Shown in pieces: positions 34,096-46,236 of a stretch of 64,000 bases of DNA; position 1 is the first letter of the stretch; the number at the start of each line of letters is the position of its first letter. Position numbers and translations under genes: made by a program. The notes under the pieces are model-generated. The model was given only the letters and a program-made list of their open reading frames with translations. It was not told the DNA's origin and did not search any database. Source of the DNA: Sphagnum compactum (Eukaryota; Bryophyta; Sphagnopsida; Sphagnales); the NCBI GenBank assembly GCA_965153455.1, contig OZ234493.1, positions 9,786,213-9,850,212 of the forward strand, in the 5' to 3' direction.

Positions 34096-35439
34096 TTCAT
34101 AGCATAAAAATACAGTGAGTTACAAGTGGTCATTCCAACTCAAAAATTAAGTGCAAGGCCAATTGCAAAACATCCTTTTTGTTCACATTGTGGTCTACCG
34201 TTTGGGGATAATTTGTTTTTTTTATACTACTTCTAACCATATGTGTCAATGGAGAGGTTCCCAACTTGTAGTCATTTTTTATTTGCTTAGTGGGAATTGC
34301 CCTTTGGTTTCACACAATCCATCACAATCATTGTGTAATCAATAAGTTTTGTTGGTTTTTACAACTTCAATAAAAAATTGTTTCTTAAATTTATAACCAT
34401 ACATTTCCAACTTATGTGGAATTTAGGGCACATTAAATTTGGTTGGTGTCATGTTTATTATGTAGCATTTTGCATGAGGTGTTGACATAATAAGAGTGCC
34501 CAACTTGCATTCTTTGTAAGGTTGACTTGTAGTTGTATGGTATAGTTGAGAGACAATTGAGCCAACGTTGCAACAAATACATTAGTCCTTTCAACTACAT
34601 TTCATCCATCCAACTAACATTTATCATCCATCTTTATGTTTTGTGACTCACCAAAGTAATTGAACACAAGACTCATGAAGTTAACACACTTCAAGAGGCA
34701 TGACCATAGGTTATGTCATTTTCCTAGTCAATGTCTCAACCATAATTCAACTATAAAACTTATAGGTGCTAAAAATATTCTATGAATGACCCCTTAGTTT
34801 ATATTTACTTTCAATTCTCCACCAAAAAATACAAAATTCAACTTATTTGGTAGCCCCAAATTATTCTTTAATATTTAAAAAATTCCAATCGAAAATGTAA
34901 TAGAAAATGACATGTAGTCAAAAGCGGTTGGTTGAAAAAGGGGATTTATTACTCGTGATTTTTTTCCAATAAGTTATGAAAGGTCGCAAAATCAATTTCA
35001 TTTGTGAATTTTATACTCATGGATAAAGTTTAATGCATCATTTAACAACCAATGGCCCCTAGATTGGTTCAAAATAAAAAGTAGATACAACAAAGCCAAG
35101 GGAATCAACAATAAATTGATATATGTGCCATGTCTATGGAGGTGGTACTTTTGCAATCATTTTCATTGAATTTTTCTTGCTATAACATAGTATTATATCT
35201 TTTTTAAACTACAAAGTTTCTTGGACAATGATAACTTTATTAGCAAATCTACAAAAGCAAAAGAAAAAATTTGGACTATTTATGGCAAAAAATTCAAAAA
35301 AAATGTAAACATAAAAAATTCAACAAAAATAAAAAATTTACCTTGTTTTCACTATAGTATTCAATTTCCTTGAAGGAAGACCTGAATTGACACATGCCTT
35401 GTTCCATTATTGCCTACCTTTTTAAAAAAAAATTGGCCT
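34096..35439. other. Intergenic AT-rich sequence, no gene seen
   Basis: Very AT-rich with no recognised frame. It separates two oppositely oriented hAT-type fragments and may hold unrecognisable remains of them. Confidence 0.4.
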
Positions 35440-36000
35440 AGTTATGCATTTCTACAAATCTCCTTGGGTTGTATTGATAGATACATATCTTAGGCCTTTG
35501 CAAAAGTTTTCATCTATTGTTGCATATGAACATGCTTTAGAAAATGCACAACCAAAACATGTTTTTTGAAAACTTTCTTCCAAACCCAACACATCACAAC
35601 TTATAATTGATTTTAGGGTTGTAGTCATAATATTCAAATTATATCCCTCATCCTTGACATAAGCAACAATTTTCCTCCTCAATTCATAAATGTCCAATAA
35701 TTTTGTTAAAATTTTTACCCAAAGTTTGTCCTCTAATATTTATTACCTCAAAAAGGCCAACGGTAATGTATTTTGGCTACCAATTAGCCCTTTAAAAATT
35801 GATCACTAATGCAAAAATATCATGTCCACCTTTTGACATACACAAATCAAAGCTTGTAGTTGCAAAATGGCATTTTATTAAAGTTGGCAAAACATACAAT
35901 TGATTTTTTTCCCATTAAACCGGTCAATAATTCTTGAAAAAACTATGTTCTTGAAGGGAAATTTTTTTTTGGACACAAATGTATACTAAATTGATTCAAC
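35440..36000 (-). pseudogene. hAT-type transposase fragment, minus strand
   Basis: Read leftwards: KCHFATTSFDLCMSKGGHD followed by IFALVINFLKG (about 35870-35790), a stop, then LVAKIHYRWPF and stop-containing sequence. An 81-codon open frame (35697-35452) follows: MDIYELRRKIVAYVKDEGYN, LNIMTTTLKSIISCDVLG and SFQKTCFGCAFSKACSYAT. The 'AYVKDEGxNLxxMTxALxSxVSC' segment is typical of the catalytic region of plant BED-finger/hAT-related transposases. The coding order matches a transposase core without its ends. It differs in region from the 33-34 kb fragment, so I cannot tell whether they belong to one element. Confidence 0.6.
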
Positions 36001-36929
36001 CAAATACTTTCCACAACTTGCAAACAAAGATGGGTTTTGATAATTAAAAATCCAAGATCCTCCAAAAATTGTTTTGGTTGCGGATCATTTTTCTTGAAAG
36101 GTTATTTTGCAACAAAAGAAATTGGATATGGAATTGGCAGACATATTTGATCTTTTTTTTGCAGTTTGTTTTTCATCTTCCCTCAAAGGATTGTTGTTTT
36201 ATTCTTCAAATTAAAAAAAATTTAGAATGGTCAGCATTTACATGTTTTCTCAATGCAATTATATCATTAGTTGTGTTATATATGATTAATCCTCTTGCTT
36301 GAGTTTTTGGATTTAAATTCAAAACTAGATTATTGTAACAAAAAATACAACACATGACTTTGAGGAGTTATTAGATCAAATTCTTTGTTATCAATAACAC
36401 ATTAAAATGCCCAACATAATGCATTTACGTAATTGGGTATAATCTTTGTGCATGTAACTTTTTCAATTGTTTTTTTCATTTTTTCCTCATTATTTTATGG
36501 ATTTCTATTTCCTTCTATTTCGACACTTCCATTTTTTTCAAGTTCTTACAATGGTTCATCTTTTATTTTTATTTCATTTATGATTACATCATATGTATTT
36601 TCATTTTTAGAGGATTTTTCTATGTTTAATTTGAAGTTACAAATTATTGTCTTGATGAGTAACAAAAAAACCAAACAATTATATGATCTATCAAAATTAG
36701 CATTTACAAGATGAAATTTATTTCCTAAACATTTACAAAACAATATACAATTTGTAATGGAATTTTGTAATGAAATGTATAGGAAAATAAAAATATTAAA
36801 AAATCCTTAAAAAAAGACTAAATTTAAAATAAAATAAAACAAAAACAAAAAAGATTTAAAAAATAATTCACCTCAAAGGTTTGTTGGTTAGTTTAATGCT
36901 CCAAGCTGCATAGGGTGGAAGGGGGAAAA
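36001..36929. other. Intergenic AT-rich sequence, no gene seen
   Basis: Strongly AT-rich. Plus-strand frames at 36069-36302 and 36433-36714 are Phe/Ile/Ser-rich and look compositional. Confidence 0.4.
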
Positions 36930-37540
36930 TACCAAACTAACACTAGGGAAATAAGAACACCACCAACACAAGAATAACAACAACCAACAGTTGGGCCAAA
37001 AGGTACTTGAGCACCAATGCAAGAAGATTAGAAACACCATGCAAGAAGAGCATTAGTGCCAACATGACAAGAACAACACCACACGATAAAAGTAGCAGTA
37101 TCATGTGACAAGAGCAATAATACAAAGCAAAAAGAGTAGCAACACAACATGGGAAAAGTAGCAAGACCATGCAAGAAGAATAACAAAACCAACATGAAAA
37201 AAATAGTAGCAAAATGTGAGAAAAGTAGCATGAGGAATGTGACAAGAGCAACAACACATACGCAATAAAAACAACAAAACCACACAAAAAGAACATTAAC
37301 ACCAATGTGAAAAAAAAAATGCCAATGAGAAATAAACAACACCAATGCGGCAAGAGTAGCAACACCATGCGAGAAGAGGAGCATGACCATGAAAAAATAA
37401 CAATAACACCAATGTGAGAAAAACAAAACCCACTCAAAAAGATCAGCACCCATCTGAAAAGAACACCAACATGAGAAGAATAACAACTACAACCCATGAA
37501 GAACATCAACATACAACACACAAGACACTTGAAAAAAAAA
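36930..37540 (+). repeat. Degenerate tandem repeat (AAGAGTAGCAACACCATGCAAG-type words)
   Basis: AAGAG-C/T-AGCAACA, ACCAATGTGAGAA and CCATGCAAGAAG phrases alternate irregularly through about 600 bp. Minus-strand frames of 192 and 152 codons run through it and encode monotonous hydrophobic peptides (LLLFSHGVATLAALVLF type). I read these as by-products of the repeat, not as membrane proteins. Confidence 0.7.
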
Positions 37541-37859
37541 GAAACAACGCACTTGAAAAAAAGGAACTTAAACTCTTTTTATAATTGTTCCCCTAACCCT
37601 AAATAGCACCTCCGTCTCCTTAACCCAAGGCTACTATTTAGGAACCTTAATTTGGCACATGACCTTAAGAATCGAATGCAAGTTCTATGAGGGAACCTGT
37701 CCAGTTCTCGTGACCAGCTCTCATTCATGTGAAAACTTAAAGGTTGGTTTTTACTTTGGTTCTCACATGTAATGAGTTGAAAACTGGGTTGAAAATCAAG
37801 TGAACATTTGAAAACCGCCAAACATTGATCACTTCACCCCTCCACACATGCGAGTTTCC
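37541..37859. other. Intergenic sequence, no gene seen
   Basis: A minus-strand 80-codon open frame (37579-37821) has no recognised domain. Nothing else stands out. Confidence 0.35.
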
Positions 37860-38100
37860 TCCTGAAGGCCAAGCAGTTCAAAAAACGAAATGTCCACTAT
37901 CAAAATTTTCCCTCCCTTGGGTATCATGGGTTAAAAATGTCAAAAGAAGAATTGGCTCAGGTCTTTATGCTCAGTAAAGCTCTAGGCCATGAGCTTTACC
38001 GAGTTCAGACCTGTGCTTGGCTCCACCTCAGGTGAGCCCTTATTCCAAAAAGCCAACTGCCTCAGGCTTTACCTTACATGACCATTTACCTAAAAATACA
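37860..38100 (+). repeat. Second copy of the 9.4-kb dispersed repeat
   Basis: Shares, in the same order as at 9.45-9.69 kb: TTTTT-GAAAT-GTCC/GCCC, GGGTATCATG, GGCTCAGGTCTTTA (versus GGAGCAGGTCTTTA), AGTAAAG, GACCTGTGC/GCCTGTGCC, GGCTCCA/AGCTCCA and GGCTTTACCTTACA. The full palindrome and the poly-C tract are missing here. Confidence 0.6.
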
Positions 38101-38594
38101 GGCAAAAAGACCAGGCATATATGGAAAAACACCTTTGACTTCCACAAGAGACAAAAGAAAGAACTGCTAAAGGGCGAGAGTACTCAGTGAACCAGTAGCT
38201 GACACCCACCAGTCCAACAAACATGCTGGATGGATGGATCCCGTTGTATTCCTGTCCCATAGCCCACCAAAGTGGTTAGCTATGTACTTACTACTAAACC
38301 ATTCACATGTACAATGCACAGCCTGCCTTGAAGGCAGACTTCACAGGCAATTTTCCTTCAACCCCTGCAGCAGCAGGAAAACAAACAAATTTGACAACTT
38401 ATCATTGCAATGGGAATGAGGTTAGGCACCAGAAAGTGATTCACTGGGCCAAGCAAGGAACAGTCAGAGAACGTAGCATGGACCAGTTTGAACACTTTGA
38501 ATTTTAAAATTATAGGCTGCTCATCAAAGGAGAAAGAAAGGAAAAAAAAAAATCATTCTGTCAAAAATTTCAATCACCTAGTTATGTTCATTTT
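38101..38594. other. Intergenic sequence, no gene seen
   Basis: Mixed-composition DNA with only short open frames (61-66 codons) and no recognised domain. Confidence 0.35.
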
Positions 38595-38712
38595 AATATA
38601 TCAGTCAGATAAAGGGTGAATATAAAATTTCAAAAAAATTATCAGCCAGATAAAGGGTGAATATAAAAATTTTAAAATATATATCAGCCAGGTAAAGGTA
38701 AATAGTTTTTAA
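38595..38712 (+). repeat. 41-42-bp tandem repeat, ~3 copies
   Basis: TATCAG-T/C-CAGATAAAGGG begins at 38599 and 38640, and a variant with GGTAAAGG at 38682. Related TAAGGGTAAG/GGGTAAAT words continue to about 38900. Confidence 0.85.
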
Positions 38713-39164
38713 AAAAAAATTCAAAACTGGGTAATGGTATAAATGGTTTGTAAAATTATCAATCTTGGTAAGAGTAAAGATAATTGATGAACATTTACCC
38801 TATTTGTAGGTTAAGGGTAAGGGTAAATATTTCATCATTTACCCTATGTATATCATGCAAATATACCTACGTGAGTAAATAAATGTAGGGTAAAATTGGC
38901 ATTTACATCAGTATGGCACATTTCAAAGTGAAGAAAGACAAGTATTTAATTGGCGTTGCAAATATAAACACGTGTCAAAAAAATTGTGAATTCTTTTGCA
39001 CTATTGTGAAATCTGAAAATGAGTTGAGACACTCTCAAATGCTTTTTTGGGAAATTTTTCAAAATTTGACTGAAAGAGTAGGGGAAAAAAAAAGCTGAGT
39101 TCATCACATTTAGACTTTGTGATCCTATAGGTAGATAGAAAGTAGCCTATTCTAAAAAACTATT
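38713..39164. other. Intergenic sequence with GGTAAA/TTTACCC words
   Basis: TTTACCCTAT and its complement recur between 38790 and 38900, giving short hairpin potential. No gene is recognised. Confidence 0.35.
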
Positions 39165-39240
39165 AGCTTTTTATCTATCTTGTAGCCAAACTTGGCTAAA
39201 TCCTCCTATGGATAATTACTAATGTGGCTACATAACAAAA
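39165..39240 (-). repeat. Dispersed 'TAGCCAAATCTGGCTA' family, partial copy 2 (reversed)
   Basis: The reverse strand reads TGTAGCCACATTAGTAATTA, TCCATAGGAGGATTTAGCC and AAGTTTGGCTACAAG, matching the core of the copies at 30.4 and 39.6 kb. Only about 75 bp is recognisable. Confidence 0.6.
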
Positions 39241-39574
39241 TTGAAAAAATTAAAATTGATGAAAACATGAAAATTTGAACATCCTATAATTTTTAAAAAA
39301 TCAAATCAATCACTAGCATTAAAAATATATTGAAAATGTTGTTATAATGCAAAACTAGTAAAATTTAAATGGGTTACATGAGCACATGATAAGAGTTGTT
39401 TCAAGGTTATTAAAGTGATGGTAAAAACATATAAAGCATATATATATATATAATTCATCATAATTCAAACAAATCCATTGTAACCACATGCGTTGCAAAA
39501 CATGAAAATGCACATACGATCAATAATGACCTTGGCATATACCCTCCATTTACACTCTTCAAAACAATTACCCC

Positions 39575-39895
39575 CTGTTGCAGGGTTTTTTTTTTCTAAT
39601 TTTGTGATGTAGCTGAAGTGGAGATCATCCATAAGAAAATTTAGCCAGATTTGGCTACAGACTAGATCTGAGAGTAGGAAAAACACAGAAGAATCCTTCT
39701 ATATTCTTGGTTACCTACTGGAACTTATCATAAAATTCTGGCGATTTGGAAATTTTTTTGGGTGGAAATCTGGCGAATTTCGGCCATTTTCTTCCATGCA
39801 AAAAATTTAACTTATTGAAATCCTTTGTGTAGGTCGAAACCATATTTTTTTCAGGTCGAAATTTCGCCCAAAAAAAACAAACACTGACTCTGTTG
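39575..39895 (+). repeat. Dispersed 'TAGCCAAATCTGGCTA' family, copy 3
   Basis: Order of blocks: CAGGG plus T-run; ATGTAGCTGAAGTGGAGATC; TTTAGCCAGATTTGGCTAC (39640-39660); CTTATCATAAAATTCTGGCG; AAATCTGGCGAATTTCGGCC; CCATGCAAAAAATTTAAC; and an end near AAACACTGACTC. The same order is found in the copies at 53.7-54.4 kb. No coding capacity. Confidence 0.75.
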
Positions 39896-42800
39896 TGAGA
39901 GCCCCATCAATCATTAGTCCTTCCATTGCCTGACTTATTTTACTCAAAGGAATTCAAAGGAGAAAGCAGACTCCCTTCCCCTTCCCCCCAATCTGGGAAG
40001 AAAAATACAAGCCCAGAATGGAAAACCAAAAAAAAAATACAATCGAGGAAGATCATGTACCAACAGAACTTTATTCAATCCAACCTGAAAAAATATATAC
40101 GTACCAAAAGGAGAGTACCTACATCCCTTTTGGGAGATTTTTTATAAAACATAATAATTTTAAAATAATTTATTATTCTTAATATACCAAAAAAATTCTT
40201 AAATTTAATTGTTTAATTAATTAATTAATTAATTTATTTGAGGTCTCACATTGGGCAGTGTCTGTCACGGACCCTCACATATGTGTAATAAATTTCATGT
40301 GGCTTTTCTGCCTCTTTTTTATCCCCCTTACAAGTCACAATGGTGAGTCCTGTGGTATCTACCACATGTAACTCGGGCAGGTTTCATGACCTATTATCTA
40401 CAAGACAATTCTGCCAGCAAAATTTACATGACCATTATGCAAATCCACATGAGAACACACTGAAAACAATGCCAAGTACAAGCAATTGTGCCCATTCTTT
40501 TCTGCCCATTCAGAAATTTGGGTTTGCCCAAACTCCTCACAGCACCTCCGTTGGCACAATGGCTGGTCCGGTCACTCTGCATAATGTGCAAAACCTTTGC
40601 TTTTCTTTTTGAAATGTAATTATTAATTATCAATAATACTCCAGATTATGGAGGGCATCTTGTATCTACTTGGGCTTTGTGCTTCTTTGCACTACCAATG
40701 ATGATCAATTTATTTTCCAATCAAATTATTAACATATTTTGTGTGATTTTTCTTTTCATATGCAACTGTGTATCTTGATTGTTTGAAGTTGGGATCACAT
40801 TTTTATTATTCATAAAATAATTTTGTGTGCACATATATAATTGTTCGTAACCACATATATGCATAATAGAATTAGTCATAGGTTTTTGTGAATAAATTAA
40901 GAGTGTTTTGGTTATGAGTTTCAAGTCTTAACATTTTGCTTTGAACTCATTCAAATTTAGGAAAATTATACACAAAAAGCAGTAATCGGATTGAGGGAAT
41001 GAAAACATGGGGTGGTCCTTTTCCCATTTTGCTGCACAAGGATGCATAGAGGTAGGAAGTTTTGGGCTCATTTGAAGATGAACTAGATGGTGAAGTTCTT
41101 GACTCCTAGAGTCTAGAAATCTTTGTTACAACCCAATTTTTTCATGTTCCTCATTCTCTCCAAAGAGAAAACTAAAAGGGTGTAGTTTCAAGTTAGGGCT
41201 CTTGATGGAAGTAGTGGCACCAAGTAGGTTATCATCACTTAGAATTGTGGAGTTTGATGTGATCTCTCTCTTCAGAATTTTTTTGATATTTTTGTAAGAT
41301 TACACATGCCACAATGGGTGAGAAGTGGCAACAATATGTGTGAAATTTACACAACAAATGATGATATATGAACACCTTTCACATCTTCGAAAACCAATCA
41401 CCTCAGTTTTAATCACCCAATTGTAGATAGGGTAGATCATTGGATATTCTTCCTTTGGGAGTTTTGAATAATTTTCATCCAATATGTGTTGGATGATTTT
41501 TTTAAAATGTTTACTTTCAGAGCTCAAAATTGATATAACTTTTCTTTTTGTATCATATGTGAATGTTGCACCTCTTGCCTTAAAAGAATTAGGTTATTTT
41601 AAAGTTTGAACTTCTATTCATTTAAGTTTTTTCTTGACTTTTGCTGTACGATAGTATGTACAAAATGTGACATATTTCAGGCTTGGCTCATGTTACAACT
41701 ACAAATTTACAGATTGTTAATGTGGGTTCTTTAATTGATCACATTTACCAAAACAACATCAAAATTCTTAAATCATGGGCACACATATTGAAAACCTTTT
41801 TTGCACAATTGAGGAAACTAAAAAGATCATACCACACAAAGATAATTTAGAATTAGAGTCAATGTATCAACAATTAATTCATATAAACTTGGCACATGGT
41901 ATGAAACAAAATCTAGAGAAAGATAAACATAATCAATTCCACAACCAACAAAACAAACACTTATTATTTCATTGAATGAAATACAATGTCATAACTTTAA
42001 AAAAAACCCATAAAAAATATTTACATCTCTATTCTAAATTCAATTCTATGGAATGGATACATATTGTAATTACATCTCCTACACAAAACATTTCACCTAA
42101 TGACCAAACAATTGGACAAACAACCAATCTCACAAAAGGTAGAACTAGTTGAACAAGTTGAGACTCCAAATGTTTGAATGATGAATGCATGAATGTTTGG
42201 TAGCAAAAACATTGTATTTTATTAGTTCACCTTTTCTATTTATGTTAAAATCTTGTTTCCCTAGTAAAGCTTCTTGGTACCTCCTCTTGTTCAATGTGAG
42301 ATTATTGACAACAATTAACCCAAAATGAGTTGTTGTTCACCTCCTGTTTATCAAATTGAGTGATATGAGAAAAAAATGTCATGTTCAAATTGATTTTGAA
42401 CATTGAATGCAAATTTTGCTTCTCTATCACACCAAAGGTAATGTAAACCTTTATTGACACAACTATGGGTGGGAGGGATGATGATGGTGTGTGAATGCTT
42501 GAGTGAGTTCTTCAAAAAACAAACTTGGTATTATTTGGTTGGTCTTTGTTCTTGCACAAATTATAGAAGGACAAATCATGTACAACTTTCTTTATCCAAG
42601 TTGTTTTCATGAGCTTGCCCTTGATGACCGTTGAAATTCATCTCTTGTTTCTATCACTAGAACTTGTTAATGTTCTTGGTTGCCTATTGTCTTTTCCAAC
42701 AATGACAACTCGTGACTCCTTGTGCCAAGTGGGCTTGCAAAGGGGGTTATATAACAAATAATCATTCCCATTAAAGTGTAATGATCAACAACCCCTCCAA

Positions 42801-43599
42801 TGACTACACCAAAATATTCTTATTATTATTACATCCATGATTACATTTGCAATTGTATATGCCACTAGTGACTACATGATTTTGTAGTTGAATTAGACTT
42901 GTCACTAATTGTAAACATGGTCATAATCATAAGGTCAGTACATGTATTTTCATGACTATGGTGATGTTCATCATACAATTACAAACATGATTGGACATAC
43001 AATGACATACATGACATGTGATGTCTTTTCATAATCCAAACATGGTAAATTAGATTGCTAAAGTTCCTTGCAACATAAATGAAAAGTAACCATCAAGTAA
43101 GCTTTGATATTGAACTTAAAAATATTATTCAGTTCAATGATCAATATGACTGGTTTTTTCAACTTTGTTCAAATTTTAAATAAAGATTACATGTTTAAAA
43201 TAGGTTTAAGTATATTCACTGAAATTCAAGCAGCTCACAATTTATTTTTAATCTTTAAGTAGGTTGTAAGTAGATGAAATATTATATTTTTAAAAAAATT
43301 GAATTAAGGGGGTCCTAAAATGTACTTATGACTTTTCACATTTTTTACATTCTAATCAAAATATATATAGCTTGTAGGGTAAAAGTAGGTTTGAAAAAAA
43401 TATTTGCTATTCAATCTCAAACATTCTTATTACTTACTTTTATTATACTAAACTTCTTCAAATTTGATACTCAACTTACTATAAACCCAATAAAAGCATA
43501 AATGCTTTCAAAATGAAACATAATTTTTTTTCAAATCTATATTTTTGTGTTTCTATAAAAAAAATTGTCATATTTTAAAACAAGATTTTAAACATACAT
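39896..43599. other. Gene-poor AT-rich sequence
   Basis: About 3.7 kb with no recognised gene. Includes a TTAA simple repeat at 40205-40235. The longest frames (41300-41527 minus, 40340-40612 plus, 41775-41975 plus) show no domain. Several ~90-bp neighbourhoods are near pure A/T. Confidence 0.4.
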
Positions 43600-43748
43600 A
43601 CTTTTTGGTCTAATTTACCATGCTTGCAGCTTTCGTCTTAGCCTAATCTAGCCTAGGGGGCCTATGCATGTAAAAAAATTGTAAATAAGAGTTGAACCTT
43701 TCACCTCCAAAATGAAAAAACCAAGTACTTAACTAATGCACCACCGCA
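43600..43748 (-). mobile_element. Possible tRNA-derived SINE fragment
   Basis: Read on the minus strand from 43748: GTGCGGTGGTGCATTAGTTA then AGTACTTGG (A-box-like, 43740-43721), and about 25 bp later AAGGTTCAACTC (B-box-like, 43700-43689). Spacing and order match a polymerase III internal promoter as in tRNA-derived SINEs. The B box lacks the usual GGTTCGA core (A replaces G), and no cloverleaf can be folded convincingly, so this is not called as a tRNA gene. Confidence 0.3.
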
Positions 43749-46156
43749 CGTTCATGATGTAATTATTTTTATCAACATATTATTATGAACATGTTTATTT
43801 CATATGCTTTTACACTAAGCTTATGTATAAAGGTAGGAAGGTAGGCAACATGTAGGTGGATGGTCAATATTCCAATACGTTCACCTAATTACAATTTGCC
43901 CACTTATTACCTTACTAACTACCAATCTACTTCTCAACAACCCACAACCTACATAACCTAGGCTTAATCTATGCATTATATATATATATACATATATACC
44001 TCAAAATGATCAATATTACACATGTAGTCAATAGTTATAACAATAGTTGCAATTTATTTCTTAGTCATGATTGTTGGGTATTGAAGTAACAATTAGCTTG
44101 CGACTGGCCTTGCAGGACTTAAAAAACACATTCTCTCTGTGTGCTAATCATGTCTTTCTTCTATGGGCAGCAAACAAGAGCACCATCACAATTCATGTTG
44201 TATACTATGGGAGAGTAATTCTTACCTGTTTCGTGTAAGCCTTGGTCAAGTCACCCAATTTGACCACTTTTCAGTAAAAGTCTTGTCTACAAAAGAGTGT
44301 CAGGTGTTTCCTGAGCACCAAGAACACCGCTCTCCAATATCAAGGATCATACATGTTGCACTGCATTTTTACTGTGTCCATCATATTAAATAATCAATTG
44401 GAATTAAGAGTATAAATTCAATCCATTCACACGATCATGCAAATTGTGACATGATTTTTAGATATATTCATCAAGCTTAAATAGACCTAGCCAGGGACAA
44501 GTCCTGAAATTGTACAGATTCATGGTCATTTGTTCATGTGTTTTCCTTCTTTCTTCACTGTTATCCTGGGGAGAGGAAGTGCACCCTTTTCCTAATTTCT
44601 TCTAACTGAGCCAATCCACCAACAGGCACTCAATCTGCATATCTAAAAAATACAGCAACTCTAGTACTGAATCATCTGTGACAAATTACATCTAATTGCA
44701 CTCTGCATGAAATTTCCATCATGTATACATAAATCTTGGCGTGTGCTACAGAGAAGTGACAATGATCTACAGTCATTGAGTAGAGAATATCACCAGGCAT
44801 TGGTAAGACATGAGCTTCCAACATGTTCTGCCTTCTCACTTCATTGTCACCACCAGCACAAGCGAGTTGAACCAATTAGGACCATCATCACTCTAAGAGG
44901 ACACATACTCTGCTCCTCTCACACTCTGAACAACCAACTCCAATTGATTGACACTCCCAACTCTGCCTTTCATCTTACAAACAACTACTACTTCAGGTTG
45001 TAAATCACTGCACAACCACCCAAAGCCCCATCCACCAGCACCTTCTTCCACAACTCACAAGAAAAGCTCCTCAGTACAAAAGAAACAAAAGAATCCGAAT
45101 TGCCACATCACACTACTCCTTGTTCAGATGTTCACATAAACACCAGATGACAGCTTTCACAGGAAATGAGTCAAATCAAACCATCTTACATTTGGAATTC
45201 AAGAATAATACAAACTGTGTTCCCACCTCTTTGTGTGCCAAACGAGGAAACATTGCAAATTCTATGTTAGATATTGACATGATTAATCAGTTGGCAACCC
45301 ATACAAAGCATAGGACAACTGGAGATTCTAGCCAGAGTGTAAATGTGCTCACAGTCACCCCTTGGACTGCATAATAGTAAAGATCTGAAGGACACTCTAA
45401 CTCAAGTTCAACCTTATATCATTGCATCATAATTTGAATGGCAATTCTAACATGTTCAAGAATCATGTCTTGAAAAGCAATAACATTGAAGAAATGCAAA
45501 TTGGGTTCCACTGCCTAAGTCCAAATACTTCATGATAAAGTTTGCAGACCAAAAAGCACATGCGGATTTTAACAGATAGATGTTCCTATGCTGTCTCAGA
45601 ATTTGAAGGATTAGAAGTCCACAATGACAATGACAAGCACCAATAGGTGTAGCACATAAAACATTTTGCAATAACACTCTTGGACCCAAGTTAGATATAG
45701 CCACTACAAAGGAATTCACAACTCACCTTGAGGATCTGCTTCACGTTGAGGATTGAAGCATGTAGCCAATAATTACAGCCAAAGAGATGACAGTAGTTTC
45801 TGCAGAAGTTCACCCTAGGTGAGCCCAAGAATCTGCAGACTTGAGCTCACTAGAATAAAAATAGAAAACCTACAATCTTAAAACTTCCCCTATTGCCTTC
45901 ACAGGATGACTACAAAACATGGCCCCAAAAGACAGTCCCTGTAGCAGAGGCCATGCCTTTATGCACTTGTACACAGAAGACTGCCAAGTTTTCATTAACC
46001 TTCCCTCCTACCTTCAAAGCTGTCTGGCAACAAAAAACTGCGCAACCTGACTAACAAGAGGAGGGGAACCCAATACATCTGGCTTGAGCAGTACTACAGC
46101 TGCTGAAACTTCAGGATCCTGAGTGAGACTCCCAAAGAATAGAAGATGCCACCTCA
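43749..46156. other. Intergenic sequence, no gene seen
   Basis: From about 44.1 kb the composition becomes less AT-rich, as near the other genes, so part could be old transcribed sequence downstream of the kinase gene. Frames at 44163-44393, 44707-45003, 45120-45374 and 45456-45719 show no recognised domain. A short (TA)n tract lies at 43978-43990. Confidence 0.4.
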
Positions 46157-46236
46157 TTAACCCCTAAACGTCAGACAGACCCAATATGGGCTGCTTTTCA
46201 ATGTAAATGCACACTGTCTTGACATTTAGGGGTTAA
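46157..46236. repeat. 80-bp hairpin (near-perfect 22/23-bp inverted repeat)
   Basis: TTAACCCCTAAACGTCAGAC followed by AG at 46157-46178 is inverted at 46214-46236, with one substitution and one indel; the loop is about 35 bp. Both outer ends are TTAA. It resembles a minimal MITE or solo-hairpin element. It lies 0.85 kb beyond the stop codon of the kinase gene. Confidence 0.75.

Noticed and set aside
36943-37521. 192-codon minus-strand 'membrane protein'
   Set aside because: Hydrophobic monotony follows from the tandem repeat; no start context, homology or conserved spacing.
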